From Haloprofundus halobius (GTDB lineage Archaea; Halobacteriota; Halobacteria; Halobacteriales; Haloferacaceae): 64,000 nucleotides of DNA. Shown here piece after piece: positions 1 through 8,600 of the stretch (within the stretch, counting starts at the first letter, position 1; the number at the start of each line of letters is the position of its first letter). The stretch covers positions 1,860,001 through 1,924,000 of the forward strand of contig NZ_CP083666.1 in assembly GCF_020097835.1 (NCBI RefSeq). Direction: 5' to 3'. The notes below the pieces were generated by a model. The model was given only the letters and a program-made list of their open reading frames with translations. It ran no database searches and was not told the origin of the DNA. Both the position numbers and the translations under genes were made by a program.

Positions 1-2
1 CA

Positions 3-1097
3 CTGTCGGAACCGGGCGCGGTCGTCGACCGCAAGCGCTACGGCGAGGTCATCCTCGAAGAGACCGAGCGAACCGGCGCGGAGATTCACTACGACACCGT
101 GGTGCAGGACGTGACGCAGGCCGAGGACGGAACGGTCACCGGCGTCCGCGCCAAGCGAAAGGGCGAGGCTGTCGACTACGAAGCCGAGGTCACCATCGAC
201 GCCGCGGGTGCGCTCTCGCTCCTGCAGGACAAGACCGACTTCTCGGGAACGACGTTCGACACGAACGTCAACTACTCGCAGTTCTGCTCGGCGTACCGCG
301 AGGTCGTCGACATCCCCGACCCCGTCGACTGGGACGACGCCATCGTCTTCAAACCGACCGAGGAACTGGGCTACCTCTGGTACTTCCCGCGCACGGCGAC
401 CGAGATCAACGTCGGCCTCGGCTTCCAGATGAACAAGGAGCCGATGAAACTCGTCGAGACGCTCAAGAAAGACCTCCGCGGCCGCGCAGAGTTCACCGGC
501 GCGACGGTGAAAGACAAACTCGGTGCGGCGCTTCCAACTCGACGACCCTACGACTCGGCGGTCGCGAACGGATTCGTCGCCGTCGGCGACGCCGCGGGCC
601 ACGTCAATCCGACGACCGGCGGCGGCATCCCCGGGGCGGCGAAATCCGCCCACCGCGCGGCCAACCGCGCCATCGCGGCCGTCGGCGACGGCGACGTGAG
701 CGAGGAGGCGCTGTGGATGTACAACCACGACGTGATGACCGATTTCGGCAAACGCTTCGCGGCCATCGACCTCTACAACATCTGGGGCGGCGTCCACGAC
801 GTCGACGAACTCGTCGGTATCGTCACGTCGGTTCCCGGTCAGCAGCTCGCCGACGCTGTCGGCCGCGGCGGCACCGATTCGATGAACCTCGGTCTGAAGC
901 TCCGGACGCTCGTGCAGACGTTCGGCCACTGGGACACGCTGTTCGAGTTGGCTCGCGTCCGCAGCAAAGCGAACGAGTTGAAGGCGCACTACGACCGGTA
1001 TCCGGCGCGTCCGGGTGGGTTCGAGACGTGGCGTGAGGTACGCGACGACATCATGGACGACGTGTACGCCATCACGGGTGCGGACCCGAAGTACTAG
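3..1097 (+). CDS. Geranylgeranyl reductase family flavoprotein (5' end outside window)
   Basis: The frame is open from base 3, so the N-terminal FAD-binding Rossmann motif lies upstream of the window. The visible part carries the C-terminal FAD-contact motif GDAAGHVNPTTGGGIPGA, diagnostic of the geranylgeranyl reductase/digeranylgeranylglycerophospholipid reductase family. These enzymes saturate isoprenoid chains of archaeal membrane lipids or related prenyl compounds, using FAD and a reduced electron donor. The family has several paralogues in haloarchaea with different substrates (lipid, chlorophyll-like or menaquinone side chains), so the exact substrate is not decided here. The following 185 bases are low-complexity, and the next gene is convergent. 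Confidence 0.8.
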   Translation: MSEPGAVVDRKRYGEVILEETERTGAEIHYDTVVQDVTQAEDGTVTGVRAKRKGEAVDYEAEVTIDAAGALSLLQDKTDFSGTTFDTNVNYSQFCSAYREVVDIPDPVDWDDAIVFKPTEELGYLWYFPRTATEINVGLGFQMNKEPMKLVETLKKDLRGRAEFTGATVKDKLGAALPTRRPYDSAVANGFVAVGDAAGHVNPTTGGGIPGAAKSAHRAANRAIAAVGDGDVSEEALWMYNHDVMTDFGKRFAAIDLYNIWGGVHDVDELVGIVTSVPGQQLADAVGRGGTDSMNLGLKLRTLVQTFGHWDTLFELARVRSKANELKAHYDRYPARPGGFETWREVRDDIMDDVYAITGADPKY

Positions 1098-1160
1098 AAC
1101 CGACCTTTTGCTCTGCGGGCCGCGACGCGGCCCTCGGCAAAAGCTCGACCAAAAGCACTC

Positions 1161-1235
1161 CTCGTTCACTTCGTTCGTTTCACTCACTCCGTTCAGTCGT
1201 CGGCCCGCTCGCTCGGCCTTCGGCCTCACTCGCGG
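1161..1235. repeat. Low-complexity intergenic tract with GGCC-TTC-GGCC hairpin
   Basis: Short iterated words such as CGTTCACTTCGTTCG and CACTCACTCCGTTC are followed by a self-complementary GGCC-TTC-GGCC at 1215-1225. The tract lies between two convergent genes. A similar style of sequence recurs at about 8430-8570. No gene is evident. It may act as a transcription end region. Confidence 0.45.
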
Positions 1236-1282
1236 TGCAAAAACGCTCGATTCTTCGCCCGCACTGTACAGGGGTAATCGGT

Positions 1283-1849
1283 TTACTCGCTGTCTTCGGC
1301 CAACCACGCGTACGCCGTGTCGTCGGCGGCGAGTCGCCGCCGAATCGCGTCCGTATCGCCGGGTGTGATTCCGTCGAAGAACTCTCGGTCTTGCTCACGG
1401 AGTCGACGAATCTCTGCCTCCGGAAATCCGTCGTACTTCGGTTCCGGGTCGACGGCGTAGCTGACGTTTATCTCGTAGGCGTCGCCGAAACACTGCTCGA
1501 AGATGTACCCTGCCCGTTCGAGGTGACGCCGCGAACTGACGACGGACACCGTCTCCGCGTCGGGCGCGTGTTTCTCGACCAACAGCCGAGCGAAGTAGCC
1601 GTTCCCGCGGGTGTCGTGGGCGTGGGAGTCGAGCAGCATGCGTTCGGGAGCGACGCCCTTCGATTCGGCGTACTCCGCCATGACCTCACACTCCGCGCGC
1701 GGCACGTCCGGGTTCGTCGCCGCGCCGGTGAAAAGCAGGTACGCGGCGTCTCTCTCCTCGAAGGCGTCGACGGCGGTGTCGACGCGTCGTCGAAGGTGGC
1801 GATGAATCGAGTCCGACCGGAGTCGGTCGCCGAGTGCGACGATTACCAT
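1283..1849 (-). CDS. YdcF-like DUF218 domain protein
   Basis: 188 residues, starting at an ATG. It begins with the hydrophobic strand VIVALGDRL, followed by LLFTGAATNPDVPRAECEVM and a DSHAHDTRGNGYFA segment. This matches the DUF218/YdcF fold, a Rossmann-like domain usually opening with a VxLGxG strand and later SxxTxxN. Bacterial members are linked to envelope or vancomycin-sensitivity phenotypes, and YdcF of E. coli binds S-adenosylmethionine, but no function is established for the archaeal forms. There is no signal peptide or membrane segment, so it is probably cytosolic. It lies 45 bases downstream of the Bat-like regulator on the same strand and may be cotranscribed with it. Confidence 0.65.
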   Translation of the reverse strand: MVIVALGDRLRSDSIHRHLRRRVDTAVDAFEERDAAYLLFTGAATNPDVPRAECEVMAEYAESKGVAPERMLLDSHAHDTRGNGYFARLLVEKHAPDAETVSVVSSRRHLERAGYIFEQCFGDAYEINVSYAVDPEPKYDGFPEAEIRRLREQDREFFDGITPGDTDAIRRRLAADDTAYAWLAEDSE

Positions 1850-1894
1850 ACGTCGGGTCGGGTCGCCGTCACCAAATACTGTCGCGTCCGCGAC

Positions 1895-2578
1895 TCACTC
1901 GAAGTCATCGGCCGACTTCGAGAGCAACACGCTCTGCAAAACCGTCTCGGCAGCACGTCGAACCCGCTCGGAGGCGGCCTGTTGGCTGATTCCGAGTTCG
2001 TCGGCTATCTCCTGCAGCAAAATCCCCCGCGGGACGCCGAAGTAGCCGTGTTCGACCGCGAGCGTCAGCGCATTCCGCTGTTCGGGCGTGAGGCCGAAGT
2101 TGTACTTCGCGTCCTGTTCTTCGTCGAGCGTGTAGATACGTTCGACCCGAAAGGCGATGTCGTGGTCGAGACAGTAGTTGTGAAACTCCCTGAGGCCGCG
2201 GTGGTCGGCGAACCGGAGTCGGAATCGCCAGGGGTCGTCGCCGTACGCTTCGAGAATCGTCGCCTCGCTCCCGACGAGGACCGTCGTGAGGTTCGCCGCA
2301 GCGTCGTCCCAGACGACGTGGTAGAGCACCCGGTCGTCGACCCGGGCGATGGCGGTCAGTTCCTCGACCACGTCGTCGTCGCGGACCGCTCGCTCGAACG
2401 CGTCGAACGTCTCGACTCCCTCGGACGCCGGCGCGCCCGCCCAGAAAAACGGCATCACGCCGTCGCTCCCGGTGGGGACGACGCGCTCCAGTTCGATGTG
2501 AATCCCCTCGGTCGCCTGCGAGAGGCGACCGAGGTCGAACGCGTCCGCGGGTATCTCGAGTTCGGCGATGACGACCAC
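1895..2578 (-). CDS. Bat-type helix-turn-helix regulator (HTH-10 family)
   Basis: A 227-residue DNA-binding regulator of the bacterioopsin-activator family, abundant in haloarchaea. The N-terminal half (VVVIAELEIPADAFDLGR) is the usual ligand/sensor-like domain. The C terminus has LTPEQRNALTLAVEHGYF and LQEIADELGISQQAASERVR, the characteristic HTH-10 block. The start is taken as the GTG at 2578, because family members begin at this point and a TATA-like box lies 23-32 bases upstream. The longer frame starting at 2674 would read through that box. It is divergent from the regulator at 2648 with 69 bases between them. The target genes are unknown; many relatives regulate neighbouring genes. Confidence 0.8.
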   Translation of the reverse strand: MVVIAELEIPADAFDLGRLSQATEGIHIELERVVPTGSDGVMPFFWAGAPASEGVETFDAFERAVRDDDVVEELTAIARVDDRVLYHVVWDDAAANLTTVLVGSEATILEAYGDDPWRFRLRFADHRGLREFHNYCLDHDIAFRVERIYTLDEEQDAKYNFGLTPEQRNALTLAVEHGYFGVPRGILLQEIADELGISQQAASERVRRAAETVLQSVLLSKSADDFE

Positions 2579-2600
2579 ACTTCTTTTAAAGGAGTCGACC

Positions 2601-2610
2601 CCTCTTAAGA
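2601..2610 (-). promoter_or_regulatory. TATA-like box of the Bat-type regulator
   Basis: On the minus strand this reads TCTTAAGAGG, 23-32 bases before the GTG at 2578, the spacing of a leaderless haloarchaeal transcript. A second AT-rich stretch (CTTTTAAA-like, 2583-2590) sits closer to the start. The short divergent region must also hold the promoter of the gene at 2648. Confidence 0.5.
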
Positions 2611-2647
2611 GTCCGTACTGAACAAGCATATCTCCAATCATAACTTG

Positions 2648-3031
2648 GTGAGAATTCCAATCGAGGACGCTCACGTGACGTACGACAACTCGCGGACGAC
2701 CGACCCGATTCGCCCGGCAATCGAGCTAGACGGGGTGTTCGCCACGCTGGCCAGCGCTACGCGCCGGCACGTACTCCTCGGACTTCTCGAGCGCAGTCCG
2801 CGGGAGGAACGAGCGGTGAGCGAGGAACTCGCCGTCGCGTGGGGCGTCGAACGCGCTCACGTCAGAACGCAACTGCGGCACGTTCACCTGCCGAAACTCG
2901 CCGTTTCGGGGCATATCGAGTGGAACGAGGTGACCGGCGAGATCGCCCGCGGTCCGACGTTCGACGACCTCGCGCCGCTGCTTCGACTGCTCGACGACCA
3001 CGCCGTGAAGTTGCCTGGCGTGTGGCCCTGA
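2648..3031 (+). CDS. Small winged-helix-type regulator, haloarchaeal (DUF7344-like)
   Basis: About 127 residues from the GTG at 2648; a TTG at 2645 and GTGs further in are alternatives. It contains LASATRRHVLLGLLE, then RTQLRHVHLPKLAVSGHIEW, the pattern of the haloarchaeal winged-helix family I recall as DUF7344 (R-R-x-hydrophobic-L, then Y/R-x-x-L-x-x-x-H-L-P-x-L). Such proteins are presumed DNA-binding, but their targets are unknown. It has no metal-binding cysteines and no membrane segment. It is divergent from a Bat-type regulator, and the two may share control elements in the 69 bases between them. The exact family name is from memory. Confidence 0.6.
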   Translation: MRIPIEDAHVTYDNSRTTDPIRPAIELDGVFATLASATRRHVLLGLLERSPREERAVSEELAVAWGVERAHVRTQLRHVHLPKLAVSGHIEWNEVTGEIARGPTFDDLAPLLRLLDDHAVKLPGVWP

Positions 3032-3103
3032 CGGCCGCGGGACTGTCGGCAGAACCTACGACGGCCGCAACCGCTTTTGGCGTGAGGGACCTCCTTTCGA
3101 TAC

Positions 3104-3937
3104 ATGTCCCAAGGACAGGAACTCGGCAGCGACGACGTTCCGCGCGCGAACGGGATGCCGATGCTCGGCCTCGGCACGTGGGAGAATACCGACGCCGACG
3201 AGTGCCGAAACGCCGTGCAGACGGCGCTGGAGATGGGTTACCGCCACATCGACACCGCACAAGCGTACGGCAACGAGTCCGAAGTCGGCGAGGGTCTCGC
3301 CGCCGCCGACGTTCCGCGAGAGGATATCTTCCTCGCGACGAAGGTGTGGATCGACAACCTCGCGTACGACGACGTCATCGAGACGGCGAAGGAGAGTCTC
3401 GACGATCTCGGCGTCGACTACGTCGACCTCCTCTACGTCCACTGGCCCGCCCGCGAGTACGACCCCGAGGAGACGTTCGCCGCGTTCGACGACCTCTGCG
3501 ACGAGGGCCTCGTCGAACGCGTCGGCGTGAGCAACTTCCAACCGGAACACGTCGACGAGGCCATCGAACACGCCGACGCCCCCATCTTCGCGAATCAGGT
3601 CGAACTCCACCCGCTGCTCCCGCAGGAGGAGCTCCACGAACACTGCGCCGAGCGCGACGTCGAACTCGTCGCGTACTCGCCGTTGGCCCGCGGCGAAATC
3701 GCGAACGACGATACCATCGCGTCCATCGCCGACAAACACGACGCGAGTCCGTTCCAGGTGAGTCTCGCCTGGATTCGCGAGAAGGGCGTCACCGCCATCC
3801 CGAAGGCGACGAGCGAAGACCACATCCGCGACAACTGGGAGTCGCTGGCCGTCGACCTCGACGACGAGGATATCGCCGAAATCGACGCCATCGACCGAAC
3901 CGACCGCCGCGTCGACCCGAGTTTCGCACCCTGGTGA
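3104..3937 (+). CDS. Aldo/keto reductase
   Basis: 277 residues, the usual length of the AKR superfamily (a TIM barrel using NADPH). Visible motifs are MPMLGLGTWEN at the N terminus, YRHIDTAQAYGNESEVGEGL with the catalytic Asp and Tyr, the Lys in LATKVW, VDLLYVHWP with the catalytic His, VGVSNF and IPKATSEDHIRDN near the NADPH site. It would reduce aldehydes or ketones to alcohols in the cytosol; the physiological substrate cannot be read from sequence. The promoter is probably the CTTTTGG-like stretch about 30 bases upstream. It is followed by a T-rich tract, and it appears monocistronic. Confidence 0.9.
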   Translation: MSQGQELGSDDVPRANGMPMLGLGTWENTDADECRNAVQTALEMGYRHIDTAQAYGNESEVGEGLAAADVPREDIFLATKVWIDNLAYDDVIETAKESLDDLGVDYVDLLYVHWPAREYDPEETFAAFDDLCDEGLVERVGVSNFQPEHVDEAIEHADAPIFANQVELHPLLPQEELHEHCAERDVELVAYSPLARGEIANDDTIASIADKHDASPFQVSLAWIREKGVTAIPKATSEDHIRDNWESLAVDLDDEDIAEIDAIDRTDRRVDPSFAPW

Positions 3938-4006
3938 CGTCCGCAAACGTTCGAGAACACTCGTGTACACCCGCGAACGTCGGCGAAAACGGCATCCGAC
4001 GGCGCG

Positions 4007-4018
4007 ATTTTTCTTTTC
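4007..4018 (+). terminator. T-rich terminator after aldo/keto reductase
   Basis: GATTTTTCTTTTC lies about 70 bases after the stop codon at 3937. Archaeal termination, including FttA-dependent termination, uses U-rich tracts, so this is a plausible 3' end. There is no strong hairpin. Confidence 0.45.
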
Positions 4019-4132
4019 GCTCTCTCCGCCTCGCCAGTAACGTCTCCGGCGCGTCACCCTCAGCGAGACGGTCGAGTCGGCACGGACGCCGACCCACAAA
4101 ATTCACATCAACTGGTACGACACTCTCTTGCG

Positions 4133-4873
4133 ATGGAGACAACCTCGTCGCCGGGGTTGGTCGGCGCGATACGCATCGACCTCGTCCGGTTACACGAAAC
4201 GTGGATGGAACTAGTCTTCCCGCGCCAGTTGAACGTCGGGAACTCGGTCATCGGCAAGTGGAAACCGCAGACGGGTCCGCAGCGGGCGACGTACTCGGCT
4301 TGGAGCGCGCTCGGTGTCCCGCTCGTCGCGGTGGTGTATCCGCTGTTGTTGCTCGGCTTTGCGACGCGCTTTCACGCGAAGCGACTCGACAGCGCCGGGG
4401 CGCGTCTGGGTCTCGTCGGCGTGATTCTCCTCTCGCTCGTCGTCTGGGGGGCGCTGTCGGCGTTCGCCCGGTATCAGTTCTCGACGACCGGCTTTCTCGC
4501 CGTCGCCGCCGCCAGCCTCGTCGCGACGCTGTCGGCGGCGCTCGCCGTCGTCTTCTCGCGCGTCGGCGGACGCGGGACGAGCGTGCTGTTCGCCTACCCG
4601 TCGGCGATGACCGCGCTGTTTCTCCCGCCGGTCGTCGCCGCACTCTACTCGCCGACGCTCTCGGCGGTCATCTTCCCCGGCAGTCAGTCGGTCGCCGTCT
4701 GGATTCTCGACAACGTACTCACCGTCGGCGGCCTCAACCAGGTGCTCCGCGATCAGTTCACTCTCGAAGGGTTCGCGTACGTGTTGATGTGGTTCGGCGT
4801 CGCGGTTCCGCTCGGATGGCTCCTCGGTACCGTCGTCGTCCTCGCAGACATCGTCCGGCCGCGACGAAACTGA
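4133..4873 (+). CDS. Haloarchaeal integral membrane protein, function unknown
   Basis: 246 residues, not recognised as a characterised family. An amphipathic N-terminal stretch (LVRLHETWMELVFPRQLN) is followed by about five hydrophobic segments, around residues 60-77, 90-110, 120-143, 155-180 and 215-240. The chain ends in a short basic tail. No catalytic motif or signal peptide is visible. The stretch GKWKPQTGPQRATYSAWSALG before the first membrane span is distinctive. It is convergent with the DUF373 gene. Confidence 0.7.
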   Translation: METTSSPGLVGAIRIDLVRLHETWMELVFPRQLNVGNSVIGKWKPQTGPQRATYSAWSALGVPLVAVVYPLLLLGFATRFHAKRLDSAGARLGLVGVILLSLVVWGALSAFARYQFSTTGFLAVAAASLVATLSAALAVVFSRVGGRGTSVLFAYPSAMTALFLPPVVAALYSPTLSAVIFPGSQSVAVWILDNVLTVGGLNQVLRDQFTLEGFAYVLMWFGVAVPLGWLLGTVVVLADIVRPRRN

Positions 4874-4948
4874 CGGAGGCTCGCACTCGTCGTCGGCATC
4901 AAACACGGCGAGTACCGCGCGATTCGCTGAACCTCTCGTAGTCTCGCT

Positions 4949-6058
4949 TCACCGCACGTCGAGTGTCTCGTCGGTCACGTTCGACGCCACGGCGACGCCG
5001 ACGATGCTGACGACGAGTCCCGCGACGATGAACGCCGCGAGTCGGTACGTCGGTGGGAGTTCGCCCGTCAGCCCCGGAACGATCGCGTGCGGGAGGATAC
5101 CCTCGCGTTCGAGGTACCAACCGGTGAACCCCCGAACCACGAGGCCGAGTGCAACGACGCCGAAGGGCAGATTCCAGTACGGCGAGCGCACCTCGTCGGT
5201 CTGGATGAGTTCGTCGACGAGACGGCCGGTGCTCGCCGTGAGCGCCGCCAGCGCCAGCCACGGGACGCTGCTGTAGAGGAACTGAATCGCCGGGACGACG
5301 ACGGCGTCGCCCGTCGCCAGCTCCGAGGCCTCCAGCCCGCCGAGGAAGACGCCGACGAGCGTGAGGCCCGCGGCGACGACGTAGGTGACGACCGACACCT
5401 GTCCGGAGTAGAGCGCGTCGCGCGTCCGTTCGGGGACGCTCGCGAGACGTTCGTCGATGGCGAGACCCTTGTACAGCAGCACCGCACCGAGCAGCGACGC
5501 GAGAAACGCCCCCGCCAGCGCCGGGGACTCGAACCGCAGCAGCAGAAGCGGCAGGAGCAGCAGGCCGATACCCATCGGAACGAGCACGGTCTGTCGGAGT
5601 TCCTCGTCGGCGAGAAACTGCTTGAGGAGGTAGTACGTCGACTCGATGTCGCGCGCCTGCCGAACGACGATGCGGTCGACGGCGTCGACGCGGAGACGGC
5701 TCTCGACGACGGGGACCAACCGCTCGTCCTCGGCGCTGTCGACGACGACGACGACGCTTTCGGGGTCGTACGTCTCGACGAGTTCGTCGAGTTGGGCGGC
5801 GACCGACCGGTCGGCCCCGACGAGCGAGTCGCTCTCGCCGGAGACGACGGCGACGACCGCCTCCTCGCGGTCGTCGCGGAGGTCGCGGGCGACGCGGAGC
5901 GCTTCGAGGAGACAGTTCACGCTCGTGTCCTCGGGATCGGCGAGACCGACGTCGACGACGAGCGACTGCACCGCCTCCCACCCGGAGACGGGCGTCCGCA
6001 AGCCGGTCTTGCGTCCGATGTCGTTCGCCCGGTCGACACAGAGGACCAGCGTAGTCAC
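4949..6058 (-). CDS. DUF373 family membrane protein
   Basis: 369 residues. The N-terminal soluble part opens with TTLVLCVDRANDIGRKTG and continues with a Rossmann-like region containing VAVVSGESDS and VVVVDSAEDE. This is the archaeal DUF373 family, probably a nucleotide-binding or hydrolase-like fold of unknown activity. From about residue 170 there are five to six hydrophobic helices anchoring it in the membrane. The family is widespread in archaea but uncharacterised. It follows the SppA-like gene on the same strand after a 66-base gap, so cotranscription is possible. Confidence 0.85.
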   Translation of the reverse strand: MTTLVLCVDRANDIGRKTGLRTPVSGWEAVQSLVVDVGLADPEDTSVNCLLEALRVARDLRDDREEAVVAVVSGESDSLVGADRSVAAQLDELVETYDPESVVVVVDSAEDERLVPVVESRLRVDAVDRIVVRQARDIESTYYLLKQFLADEELRQTVLVPMGIGLLLLPLLLLRFESPALAGAFLASLLGAVLLYKGLAIDERLASVPERTRDALYSGQVSVVTYVVAAGLTLVGVFLGGLEASELATGDAVVVPAIQFLYSSVPWLALAALTASTGRLVDELIQTDEVRSPYWNLPFGVVALGLVVRGFTGWYLEREGILPHAIVPGLTGELPPTYRLAAFIVAGLVVSIVGVAVASNVTDETLDVR

Positions 6059-6124
6059 ACGTCAGCGAAACACCCGGTAGGGTAAAAACCTCCCTGTCGC
6101 CCGAGTTCCGTCGTCCCCGCCGCG

Positions 6125-7117
6125 TCAGAACCGGAACTCGACGCCGTCGGCGTCTAAGTGACTCGATAGCCCCGCTCCGAGCGCGTACGCGACCCGTTCG
6201 GCTCCCCGACGGAGTCGGACGGCGAGTCCCCGCGGCGGCTCGAACTCCTGGACTACCGCGTCGGTGTCGAGCAGTTCCGAGAGTCGGTCCTCCACGTCGT
6301 CGCGAGTGCCGAGTTCGTCGACGAGCCCGAGTCCGTGGGCGTCGGTACCGACGTACACCCGCGCCTCCGTCTCCCGAATCGTCTCGACGTCCATCCCGCG
6401 ACCCTCGGCGACGCGCTCGACGAAATGGTCGTAGAGGCGGTCGACGATGCCCTGCAGGTACGCTCTGTCGTCCTCGGAGAGTTCCTTCAACGCCACGCCC
6501 GCGTCCTTGTACTTCCCCGCCGCGAAACGCTCGTAGGAGACGCCCAACTGCTCGGCGAGTTCGTGGACGTTCACCGACGAGCCGATGACCCCGATGCTGC
6601 CGACGATGCTCGCCTCGCGCGCCCACAGTTCGTCGCAGCCGCTGGCAATCCAGTACCCGCCGCTGGCGCAGGTGTCGGTGGCGTAGGCGACGGTCGGCCC
6701 GTCGAAGTCGATGGCGGCGTTTCGGATGTCGTCGCTCGGGACGACTTCGCCGCCCGGCGTGTTCAACTTGAGCAGAAGCGCCTCCGCGTCTCCGTCGTCG
6801 GCGCGCTCTATCTGGTCGACGATGTCGTCGGCGGGGGTTCCGACGTTTCCGGTCGGGAGCGGGCCGCGGCCGCCGCCTCGCGAAATCGGTCCTTCGACGG
6901 CGACTTCGGCGACGTTGTGCGCCGAGACTCGGGAGGCGGCGACTCTCGACGCAACCCGCACGCCGACGGCGACGGTGACGACCACGAGGACGACGCCGAG
7001 GAGCTCTCCGAGCGAGTCGGGAACGTCGTAGAACAGCCACCAGCCGACGGCCGCCGCGGCGACAGCACCGAGGGCGACGATGAGCAGTCGTTCGACCGTT
7101 GCTTTCCGAGTGTTCAC
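6125..7117 (-). CDS. sppA: SppA-like signal peptide peptidase, family S49
   Basis: 330 residues. Two hydrophobic segments near residues 9-28 and 32-55 anchor it in the membrane. The protease domain shows LLLKLNTPGGEVV, the nucleophile serine in TCASGGYWIASGCDELWA, and IVGSIGVIG, followed by AAGKYKDAGVALKELSEDDR containing the conserved lysine region. This is the short, archaeal/Gram-positive type of SppA with a single Ser-Lys dyad domain. Family members cut remnant signal peptides and other membrane peptides after secretion. The active site faces outward in bacterial homologues. Confidence 0.85.
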   Translation of the reverse strand: MNTRKATVERLLIVALGAVAAAAVGWWLFYDVPDSLGELLGVVLVVVTVAVGVRVASRVAASRVSAHNVAEVAVEGPISRGGGRGPLPTGNVGTPADDIVDQIERADDGDAEALLLKLNTPGGEVVPSDDIRNAAIDFDGPTVAYATDTCASGGYWIASGCDELWAREASIVGSIGVIGSSVNVHELAEQLGVSYERFAAGKYKDAGVALKELSEDDRAYLQGIVDRLYDHFVERVAEGRGMDVETIRETEARVYVGTDAHGLGLVDELGTRDDVEDRLSELLDTDAVVQEFEPPRGLAVRLRRGAERVAYALGAGLSSHLDADGVEFRF

Positions 7118-7185
7118 GGCAGGACACCAGCCATACCCGTAGCTGAGGGGCGTGACGGCTTAAAACTGCAAAGAGAGTGACGCGC

Positions 7186-8094
7186 TTAGAGAAGACCGGC
7201 GCGCTGGAGCTTCATCAGGTCCTCGGTGTCGAGGGTCTCGCCGTCTTGGAACGCCTGGTAGATCTCCTCGGCTTCCTGCTTGGCGGCCTCGCGTTCCTCG
7301 GCGCGGGAGTCCTTGCGCTCGCGCTCTTCCTTCTTGTCGAGTTCGCGCAGGCGCTTCTGGACGCGGACGAAGTCCTCGTGGTGGCGGTCGGCGGCTTCCT
7401 GCGCCTCGACGAACAGCTCGTGCATCTCGTCGGCGCGGTCGCGGATGTCGTCGGCCTCGCGGTAGGCCTCGATCATCTGGTTGTGGTGTTCCTGGGCCTC
7501 GTCGGCGAGCTCGGTCACCTTCTGGTGGTGCTTCGACGCCTCGGAGCGAACCTCCTCGGCCTCCTCGATGAGTTCCTCGAGTTCGCCGCTGTCCTCGACC
7601 TTCTCCTTTCGGTTCTGGTACTCCTCGCGCTTGTTTTCGATTTTCTCGATGAGTTCGCGCTCGTCCTCGGTGGAGAGTACCTCGGTCTGCTGACGGAACT
7701 CGAGCTGTTTGATCTCGTCTTCGAGCTCCTCGAGGTCCTTGCCGTCGTCGAGTTCGAGGTCGCTCTTCATCTCCTCGACCTTGTCGAAGAGCTCGTTGGC
7801 CTCCGCGTTCAGCTCGTTGCGCGACTTCTTGTGCTCCTGCACCTGCTCGTTGAGCGAGTCGCGCTGCTCGCGGTGTTCCTGGGCCTCGTCGACCTTCTCA
7901 CGCGTCTTCGCGTTGAGGTCGTCGCGCTTGGAGGCGCGCTCGGAGGCCATCTGGTTGAGTTCGTTTCGTCGGTCGCGAAGCTGACCTGCGAGTTTGATGA
8001 GTTGGCCTTTCGAGCCACTCTCCAGTTTCTCGTCGGTCAGTTCTACGTTGTTCGATTCGTCCAATGCTTTGATTCCGAATTGTTCCGCTGCCAT
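7186..8094 (-). CDS. Coiled-coil protein (COG1340-like)
   Basis: 302 residues, almost wholly charged and helical. Long runs of heptads rich in E, R, K, L and D extend from about residue 20 to 285, with no enzymatic motif, signal peptide or membrane span. It resembles the archaeal coiled-coil family COG1340, sometimes mis-annotated as a phosphoserine-phosphatase-like protein. A structural or scaffold role is the only reasonable inference. It is preceded by an unusually long gene-free region (8095-8600) and may have a long 5' leader. Confidence 0.7.
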   Translation of the reverse strand: MAAEQFGIKALDESNNVELTDEKLESGSKGQLIKLAGQLRDRRNELNQMASERASKRDDLNAKTREKVDEAQEHREQRDSLNEQVQEHKKSRNELNAEANELFDKVEEMKSDLELDDGKDLEELEDEIKQLEFRQQTEVLSTEDERELIEKIENKREEYQNRKEKVEDSGELEELIEEAEEVRSEASKHHQKVTELADEAQEHHNQMIEAYREADDIRDRADEMHELFVEAQEAADRHHEDFVRVQKRLRELDKKEERERKDSRAEEREAAKQEAEEIYQAFQDGETLDTEDLMKLQRAGLL

Positions 8095-8600
8095 ACTTGA
8101 TCAATCCTCGATACCATCACCGCTCCGGGCGCGTGGCGGTCGCTCTGACGATGTGCGTTCGACCGTGGATAAGAAATTCCTGATCATTCCCCGTGCGATT
8201 CCGCCAGATGCCGGAGGCGTTCTGGTACCCTTACGTACTGGCGTTGTACATATAAATACTTCGGTGATCGAGTGAGTGAAAACAGCTACCATACGTGGTA
8301 CTGTGGCACGATTCCGCACCAAACTGGTCCCTCATTGGTAACGGTTGACGCACTTAAACGACCGAGAATCATTCGGATTGATCACACCGCGAATAAATGT
8401 AGACGAGCGTCCCGAAAGAGTTCTCTCCTGTTCTCACTACGCTTCGCCCAGTAGAGACGGTGAAAGAGCTCCACGCTTCCGTGCGTTGCTCTCACTACGG
8501 TCGAGCGAAACGGCTGGGGAACGTATCACGTTTCCGTGCTTCCGCTCGCTTCGTTCGACGGAAACACCACAGATTTCCGTCGGCGCGTCACTTCTCCGCT
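8095..8600. other. Gene-free region with TATA-like box and low-complexity tract
   Basis: Roughly 500 bases with no convincing gene. A strong AT box, TATAAATA (8251-8258), probably drives the coiled-coil gene on the minus strand, which would imply a leader of about 130 nt. From about 8420 to 8575 the sequence becomes iterated (CTCACTACG, CGCTTCG, TTCCGTGC words), like the tract at 1161-1235. Short open frames across it have no family features. Confidence 0.5.

Noticed and set aside
8272-8454. 60-residue frame on the plus strand after the TATA box
   Set aside because: It has no family similarity and an unusual composition. The box is better explained as the minus-strand coiled-coil gene promoter.
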